From Salvia splendens (taxonomy: Eukaryota > Streptophyta > Magnoliopsida > Lamiales > Lamiaceae): 64,000 nucleotides of DNA. Position 1 is the first letter of the stretch. Each line of letters starts with the position of its first letter. The DNA lies in contig NC_056051.1 of NCBI RefSeq assembly GCF_004379255.2, forward strand, positions 24,731,267 through 24,795,266, in the 5' to 3' direction. Shown one piece after another: positions 57,378 through 64,000 of the stretch. The notes beneath the pieces were generated by a model. That model ran no database searches, was not told the DNA's origin, and saw only the letters and a list, made by a program, of their open reading frames with translations. Made by a program: the position numbers and the translations under genes.

Positions 57378-59204
57378 ATGGAGGGTCTGCCCTCTGGCTA
57401 TCGCCCTAACGTTGGAGTTTGTCTCATCAATGATGATAATATGGTAAGTAGAAAAGGGCGAAAGAAGAAAAACACAATCTTTGTTGCTTTCATGGGAAAA
57501 AAAATGCGTTCTTGATTTAGTTTTGGTGTTGGTGTTTGTGCAGTTTTTGAGTAATTTGGTAATGGGTGGTTGGTTTTCAGTTTGTTTTGTTGTTTCATGT
57601 CATCAAAATGCAATCTTTTTATCCTGTTTGATTAGGAATAATGAGGGTATGGAAAGATTTCTTGTGATTTTCATTTTATAGCTCAAAAGAAATAGTTTTC
57701 AATGGTTGGAAGCTCCTTTGCTAACAATTTGATGAAAAAATTGTTTCTTTTTTGTGGTTGTGATAATTTCTGAAGTTATTTGATTTATCCTAAAACCCTC
57801 TTATAGTTGGGGTTTTATATGCTTTTTGGAGTATTTTTCTCTCTCTTTTTTCTTGATTTTAATTTAGGCCCATGTTTAATAGGAAATCCCCTTTTAAGAT
57901 TTTGTAAATATAAACTCAAATTGATATGGAAATGACTGTCTAATTATTTGCAGGTGTTTGTGGCTTCTAGACTTAATGTTCCTGGAGCATGGCAGATGCC
58001 TCAGGTAAAGCCACAGTTAGTTTGAACTTTGAAATAGAGCAATATTTGTGACTGTTTTTATTTTTTCACTTAAATTTCAATTTAAAGATAGTTGCTATAA
58101 TCTTTCACTGAGAGTGGCTGCTTGTTTCTGTTTGTTGAGCTTGCTTGTGTGGAAGGCACTGGTAGTCGATTTATATGATTCAAATCTCTTTGAATACATT
58201 GATTTGTTATCTGAATATGCATTGTCAAATGAAAAATTTGTGCATAACTTTCATAGGGTGGTATTGAAGAAGGAGAGGAACCGAGGTCTGCAGCGATCAG
58301 AGAATTGAGGGAAGAAACTGGAGTCGTGTCTGCTGAAGTAGTAGACGAGGTTTGTTAGAGTCGATGTCATATTACTGTGATGTTTGCTTGGTTTATTGAA
58401 TGTTTCTGCAAGTTTTTTTTCCAAGTTGTGAGTTGGAGGCCTATTAGTAGCATGTCTTTCGTTCATTTTCAATATGCGATAACTATTAAAGAAACTAGCT
58501 ACTGATGCTAATTCTTGGCTAAAAAAGTGTGAACAAGTTTGTTGCTCATTTCTCAAGTCTTTTGAATCATCAGGTTCCAGAATGGCTGACCTATGACTTC
58601 CCTCCGGCTGTAAAGTCAAAGGTGAATCGACTCTGGGGTGGAGAATGGCACGGACAGGCACAAAAATGGTTAGTTCACGACTCGTTACATTTGGTTAACT
58701 TGTGTAGTATCTCCCAATTTGTTTATGTCTGGTTTTGTGGAGTTTAAATGTTGTCATATTCCTCAAACACCCTTCTAGCTGTTGAAGAGTCGATTTTCAG
58801 AATGGTTTGATGTACTTAAACAAGCACGTCTCGTTTAGATTTCACGCACCAACAAACAAGAAATCATGATTTTCTGAGTTCTTATTGATGCACAACGGCC
58901 TAGAGCCCTAGACTATATTTAGTTATGTGGTGTCACTAATGAGATGTCTCTCTGCACGAAAGAGTTACCTCGTCTCGTTGCAATGGACAGGTTTCTGATG
59001 AGATTCACAGCAGAAGAGAGTGAGATCAATTTAGCAAATGGTGAAACAGATCCAGAATTCTCAGAATGGAAATGGGCTACACCCGAAGACGTTGTTGAGC
59101 AGGCAGTCGACTACAAGAGGCCGACGTACGAGGAAGTCGTGAAACATTTCCAGCCTTATTTCACTGCTGAAAAAGCTACAAAATGCTACTCAAGTAAATG
59201 GTGA
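57378..59204 (+). CDS. NUDT25: Nudix hydrolase, diadenosine/nucleoside polyphosphatase type (NUDT25-like)
   Basis: Five exons, 57378-57443, 57954-58004, 58257-58349, 58574-58668 and 58991-59204, give 172 residues with all phases matching. NUDT25-type enzymes split Ap4A-like dinucleoside polyphosphates (RppH-related family). The Nudix box lies at the start of exon 3: G40, then GIEEGEEPRSAAIRELREE and TGV, fitting GX5EX7REUXEEXGU with the metal-binding Glu residues kept. The RppH/Ap4A-type markers YRPNVGVCLIN, VASRLNVPGAWQMPQGG, LTYDFPPAVK, WGGEWHGQAQKW and EFSEWKWATPEDVVEQAVDY are present. No transit peptide is visible, so it is probably cytosolic, unlike the plastid NUDT26/27 relatives. Confidence 0.93.
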
Positions 59205-60640
59205 AAATTATACCTACACTAGTCTGTTTTGCACTTTTTTTGCATATTTTTCTTGTGGTTGTTTGTTGTTGTTTGTCTTCAACTTACTATAATTATTACA
59301 GCATGGACTCATTGTAAATGTATATGGGGCTTCAACTTCCATATTATTAGGCTGCTGTTTGGTTTCTAATAAAAATGATTCCTCAATAATCTATTGTTTT
59401 TATGTGTTTCATGTAATTATATCTATGCTCTCTACTTGTGTTTTCATATGCAAAATGGAATTTTTGTTATTGGGTTGCCATTAAAAAGTCTCCATTGGCC
59501 AACCCAAAAATTTAATTAGTTATTAACTAATTGAGTTATTAAGAGTTTATAGTGTTTTATTTATCATCTATTCAATTATGAAAGAGCATTCTTAACTCAT
59601 ACCTCAAACCAGACCATAATTTTGTCACATCATTATTTTCTGTTGATATACCACTCTAATAATTCCACACCACACCACACCACAACTTGATTTCTGTAGT
59701 TCATGCTTTTTATCATCCAATTTCAATTTTATTTTTTAATTATCATTATTTATATAATTAAATTAACTAACTCAAAATTACATTAGTTAAATATCAAATA
59801 CTTATTACATAGTTAATGTTATCTATAATTACATTATTTAAATAGCTATCCCTACCTATTCGTTATGAAGTAAAGTAATCAATTAACGCAATTGATTAAT
59901 GTTAAAATCATTTTCATACTCCTTTCGTTCCAAGGTAATTGAGACATATTCCTTTTTGGATTGTCCTAAAGTAGTTGAACATTTTTTTTATAGTAAAAAC
60001 TTTATCATTTCTCATACTTTAGTTTCTCTTTTTCTCTCTTAATTTATTCCTTTCTTACTTTACTTTGTTCACTTTAATTTTAATACATCAAATTCTTAAA
60101 TCTCGTGTCCAAAAAATGTCTCAATTACCTTGGGACAAAGCGAGTAATTTTATGGTAGTAGTTTATAAAAGATGATTTTGTTGTAAAAAAAATCTTGTTG
60201 TAGTTCTATCGCTATAACGCTCGCTCTGGATACATCAGACCTCTCTCCAAGTTCCGATTCACATAGGTCCGCCGTGGCCCTGACCTCTCTCCCTTACCAT
60301 AACGCACAGACCAGATCGAACCCCTACAGTCGCAGTCCGACCCCAATTTTTTATGATTAAGTTAGTGAGGCTATTTTATTAAAGAGTGTAACAAAACGAG
60401 ATCAATTGAAATACTCACTATGTAGAACTTTTTTATTCTCGAGTTGTATTTAATACTAGTAAAATAAAACGAGAATACATTTTTCTAGAAAGTTGTAGTA
60501 GTAAAGTACTATTAGTGTTAATAATTTAAGGACATGTCGTATTTTTTTGAGAGAAGGAAAGTACTATTAGTGGTAATAATTTAAGGACATGTCGTCTAGT
60601 GTGAATCAAGACAGTAAAATTCCAAAAATTGAAGTGAAAT
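59205..60640. other. Intergenic with a Stowaway MITE and a short direct repeat
   Basis: No gene seen. It contains the MITE listed next, and a 38-base direct repeat (60503-60540 and 60558-60595, AAAGTACTATTAGTGNTAAT...) that ends 45 bases before the ATG of the next gene. Confidence 0.6.
59919..60144. mobile_element. Stowaway-type MITE
   Basis: TA-flanked ends CTCCTTTCGTTCCAAGGTAA and the reverse complement of TTACCTTGGGACAAAGCGAG. 226 bases, no ORF. Confidence 0.85.
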
Positions 60641-62212
60641 ATGAAGAGTCAGCAAGAGCCACCACAACCACAACCACCGCCACCGCATGCAGCTGCAAGC
60701 ACCGCCGCCCACGGCCGCACACTTGAAAACCTGAAATCGCTAGTGCTGAAATGCGCCATCGCTTCATCTCCATCTAAATCGCTCTCCCTCGAACACACCA
60801 CCTTGATCGAGAAGCGTTTTCAAGAATCAGTCCCCTCTATCCACACTCCTGATCACCCCACTTATCAATGGGTACTACTTTGCTTCCCCATTTTCTACAA
60901 ATCTTGTTTCAACCATGCATTTTGATGATATTTATGATGATGATGATGATGATGATTATGATGTTATGAATTAATTGCATGTACAATTTTTATGTTTTTT
61001 TTTGGTAATTGCAATGTAAAATTGGTGTAGATGATTGAGAATGCTATAAAGAAGTTGAAAGAGGATGGGGGGTGTTGTGATGAGGGGGGAATATGTAGGT
61101 TTATTTTGAAGGAACAAAAGGACTTGCCTTGGGCTCATGATACTTTCCTTAACCACCATTTGGATAGGCTTTCTACAAATGGCACCATTACTAAGAACTA
61201 TGATGGTTGGTACTCCATTGCCCCCCCTAAGCCCAGCCCCGGGCAGAGGATTACTCGTACTACCAGCCTTCGCCCCGCTGCTAGTTCTAGTCCAACGTGT
61301 GCTTCTAGTGACACTTCCGACTCTAGCTGGAGTTCCGAACTCAAGAGGAGAGGAACGAACAAGTGTAATCGTGGGAAAAGGAGGCAATTGCATAAGCAGA
61401 ATGCGAGGGGAAGTGTAACTCATCCCAAGTTGAAACGGGGTGGAGAACGTGCTTGTGTTCCGGGACATGGCAGGGGTAGGGGTCGGGGGAGTGATTATCC
61501 TTGCAAGGAGGGTGTGATGGAAGAAGCGTGCATTGGCCGAGTGGAAGGTGATTTACGCTTGGATGCTATGCCAATGGTCGATATAATATGTCTATCGACA
61601 GATGATGAGGAGACAGATCAAACGGAACAAGTCCCTCATGCACAAGAAAGTCAAGATCGTCTGAATCTTGCTATTCGGGAGGATCAAATCGTGCGAGTGG
61701 AAGGTGATGCGTGTATGGATGGTACGCCAACCGTAGAAATACTATGTCTATTGACAGATGGTGAGGAAACTGATCAAAGGATTCAGCCACTGGAACAGAA
61801 TATGGGGGATGAGTGCTTTACTCGTGAAACTATTCCTTCATCACGCGGGAGCAAAAAAGTTAGGCAGCAGAGGAAAAACATCCAGTCAGGGCAGACTCGG
61901 AGGGGAAGGGGAAGGCCTCGTAAAATAGAAACGCAGGATGTGAATTGGGTGGGACAAGAAGACGAAGACAGTATGGATGCGCTCATCGATGAAGTACAAT
62001 ATCAGCTTACAACACCAACAGAAATCGATGGAGCTGATGTAAATCTTCAGAGACAAGGAGATATGAACCAAGAAGACAACGGGGAACCAATAGATCGTGC
62101 TGAAACAAGGCCAAGACGTACTAGAAACAAGTCCATTAATGTTGCGGATGGATCTAAACCATCGAATGCTAGGCCTGCTCGGAGGAGGAAGAAAGTGAGT
62201 GCTCTTGTGTGA
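60641..62212 (+). CDS. Linker-histone (H1/H5) domain and AT-hook protein with two SIM-like motifs
   Basis: Two exons, 60641-60871 and 61031-62212, join in phase 0 into 470 residues. A Pro/Gln/His-rich head is followed by a winged-helix H1/H5-type domain across the junction (about residues 65-145: HPTYQW|MIENAIKKLKE, RFILKEQKDLPWAHDTFLNH, HLDRLSTNGTITKNYDGWY). The basic tail has one clear AT-hook, RRGRGRPRK, at about 367-375, so it is likely a nuclear HMGA/H1-like DNA-binding protein. Two internal copies, 52 residues apart, read RVEGD..D..P.V(D/E)I(I/L)CL.TD.EETDQ, with VDII at 260 and VEIL at 312 followed by acidic residues, matching SUMO-interacting motifs. Plant HMGA proteins are usually much shorter and have several AT-hooks, so this is an atypical relative. 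The first exon ends TGG|GTACTA and the acceptor is GTGTAG|ATG. Confidence 0.85.
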
Positions 62213-62968
62213 AGCATGTTACAGTAAGTTGCAACTATGAATTAGTACCTAGCTTCATTGCACATTTTGTTGGTGATGACAATGAAGATGACTGAAGTTG
62301 AAGCCACTCATACTTGGATCACTTTTGGCTATCTAGAGACTTGAGTATGTTTATATGATTATTATATCCATTTTGATGTTATAACAAATTACCAATGGAA
62401 TTCATATAGTATTGTAATGAGGGCTTCTACTACTTTTACCTTTCTACTTCTTTTAGATGGCCAAAGGATTTCTTCACTAGAATCTACTTGTGCAAAAACC
62501 TGTTTAAAGAACCTTGATTTGGCAAAAGGTAAAATAAATGCAAGTTATGAAATGTATAACCACTTGATCAAATGCATTATTCCCTATATTAACTAAAAGT
62601 AATTAAAGTTTCTTTTTTATTTGTTTCTTTTGAGAAGGAGTACTAATGTTTCATTGTTAAACATTTTCTTTTTCTTATAATGAGAAAATACTTCTATTTA
62701 CTCTTTACGAATCATTTCAAGTGATTTGTTTTTTAGGAACTTTGAACTTAAATCAAATTATAATTTTAAAAATAAAATTATACATCTTCAAATAATATTT
62801 TACTATATGTTTAAAAACGTGAAATTGTTTTTGATTTACGATCGATAAAGCTAAGTAAGTAGTCATCAAACTATGTGTCTCGAAATTCTGAATGATTGTA
62901 AATTAGTAGTACTAGTAGTTTAATGAGTACTTAAAACAAACAGTTGTAAATTAGTAGTAGTAGTTTAA
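62213..62968. other. Intergenic after the H1-domain gene
   Basis: 3' region and AT-rich spacer; no gene seen. Confidence 0.5.
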
Positions 62969-63535
62969 GGGTGTCCACAATGGTGGCCCTTGAAGGCCAC
63001 CAAATATGACCCGGCCATCATTCGTGGCTCTCATGTGGCCCTCCGGCCTCCGCAATGGTAAAGTAACAAAATTAACAAAATTAACGAGGGCCACCAAATG
63101 TGGCCCTCTATAAAAAAAATTAATTTGTTTTCTTTTTTTATTGTTATTTTTAATTTAACTATGTTAAATTTTAGTAGACTAATAATTTGGGAAACAAACA
63201 TAATTTAATAAAGTTACGAATTAGAGTCAAATTTCCGTCGTACTATTGATAGGGGAAAATTGTACAACGAATTTTTTTAAAAAACACAACATAAAAAATG
63301 AAGGGATTGGAAGTATACAAAGAAGTGAAAAAAATGTAAATGGAAGTTCATATTTATAAAAAAATTTCGAAATTAAAAAAAAAAAAAATTGGCGGCCCAG
63401 CCACGAAACGCGGCCCGCTGCAGCGGAGGGCCGCGGCTCGCCCTCGGCTCTCGGCCCTGCGCCCCGCCTCTCGGCTCTCTGCAATGGGTGGCTGCGCACG
63501 GAGCCGCGGGCCGTGGCTCCCCATGGTGGACACTC
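62969..63535. mobile_element. PIF/Harbinger MITE with G(G/A)GTGTCCAC ends
   Basis: Ends GGGTGTCCACAATGG and the reverse complement of CCATGGTGGACACTC are flanked by TAA (62966-62968 and 63536-63538). The ends are GGCC-rich; the middle is AT-rich; there is no ORF. Length 567 bases. Confidence 0.9.
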
Positions 63536-63538
63536 TAA

Positions 63539-64000
63539 TATTAAAAACAAAACCACAATTTATTAGCTCCAAAAAATTGAATAAAATGAAATCAAACATC
63601 TGTAAGAAACAGCTAAACCCAATCACATCTGTTTAAGACGATAAAAAATCTGCAATTTGGTTGAGTAGATCATCTGTCATATGACTCATATCATATCCAT
63701 TTCATCGAAGACTGTATTCAAATTCGCCGCCGTTTCCATCTTCACGCAATCCACCGACGAAAAGGTAAAGCCCACCACTTGCCGCCAAACACACACGCAC
63801 CCACACGGGTGTGTGCGTTTTTTCGGAGTGAATTTCACGCGCACGACATAGATAAGGCTCGCAATTCAAAGCATGATATTTTTACTTATTTAATTAGCTG
63901 AGTTTTGTCCTTTTCCACGGCCGAATGGACGCGGGGGAGGTTGTATATACATTGAATTTCTGGGCCATCTTCATTGACGCTTTCCTTTCACCAGCTCTAA
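63539..64000. other. Window edge, no supported gene
   Basis: A plus-strand stretch from ATG 63681 to a GAAAAG|GTAAAG donor at 63764 (28 codons, MTHIISISSKTVFKFAAVSI...) could be a first coding exon or leader, but nothing confirms it. A minus-strand alternative is equally weak. Confidence 0.25.

Noticed and set aside
63681..63764. First exon of a new gene at the right edge
   Set aside because: Only 28 codons before a possible donor and no homology; listed only as unsupported edge sequence.

Overview
This window is nuclear DNA of a flowering plant. It has split genes with GT-AG introns, plant-only families (DELLA, WOX, CLE, CAR, MLP, SULTR), a nuclear tRNA-Ser and dense plant transposons in AT-rich spacers. 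The transposon style and protein variants suggest a eudicot, perhaps an asterid or Lamiales species; that placement is inference only. Gene models were assembled by eye from splice sites and reading-frame continuity.

Layout, left to right. 1-17 kb: the 3' end of a DELLA gibberellin repressor (2-727); a small predicted plastid/membrane protein (3234-3659); a C2-domain ABA-related (CAR) gene whose intron carries decayed copies of its own exon-2 start (4402-5265); an MLP/Bet v 1 gene (5817-6717, minus); a run of PIF/Harbinger elements, one encoding only the Myb-like ORF1 protein (8.7-12.7 kb); a CLE peptide gene with an altered peptide (13724-13972, minus); and a six-exon CREST-type membrane hydrolase gene (15663-16940).

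17-29 kb: a 1.9-kb hAT element whose right end lies in a 216-bp tandem duplication; a WOX1/STF-type homeobox gene (20974-22424); a 3.9-kb Harbinger element (23697-27624) holding a convergent transposase and ORF1, each broken by one lesion and separated by a large internal inverted repeat; and a phytanoyl-CoA dioxygenase pseudogene (27634-29360, minus) that ends 7 bp from the element's target-site duplication.

29-44 kb: two neighbouring O-fucosyltransferase-family genes on the minus strand. The first (29869-33492) has ten intact exons. The second (35014-37477) has a one-base frameshift and lacks one intron found in the first. A hAT MITE lies between them. A MITE, a tRNA-Ser(AGA) and Stowaway elements follow.

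44-56 kb: a SULTR3;3-like transporter gene. Its eleven exons give an uninterrupted 647-residue frame even though a 7.6-kb Ty3/gypsy-type LTR retrotransposon sits in intron 4. The retroelement keeps gag and the integrase C-terminus, lacks protease/RT/RNase H, carries two minisatellites, and encodes a spliced antisense coiled-coil protein on the same strand as SULTR.

56-64 kb: a Nudix (NUDT25-type) hydrolase (57378-59204), a linker-histone-domain/AT-hook protein with two SUMO-interacting-like motifs (60641-62212), and a Harbinger MITE. The host genes form no operon-like unit. The functional links are within the transposons: Harbinger transposase with ORF1, and autonomous elements with MITEs sharing their termini.
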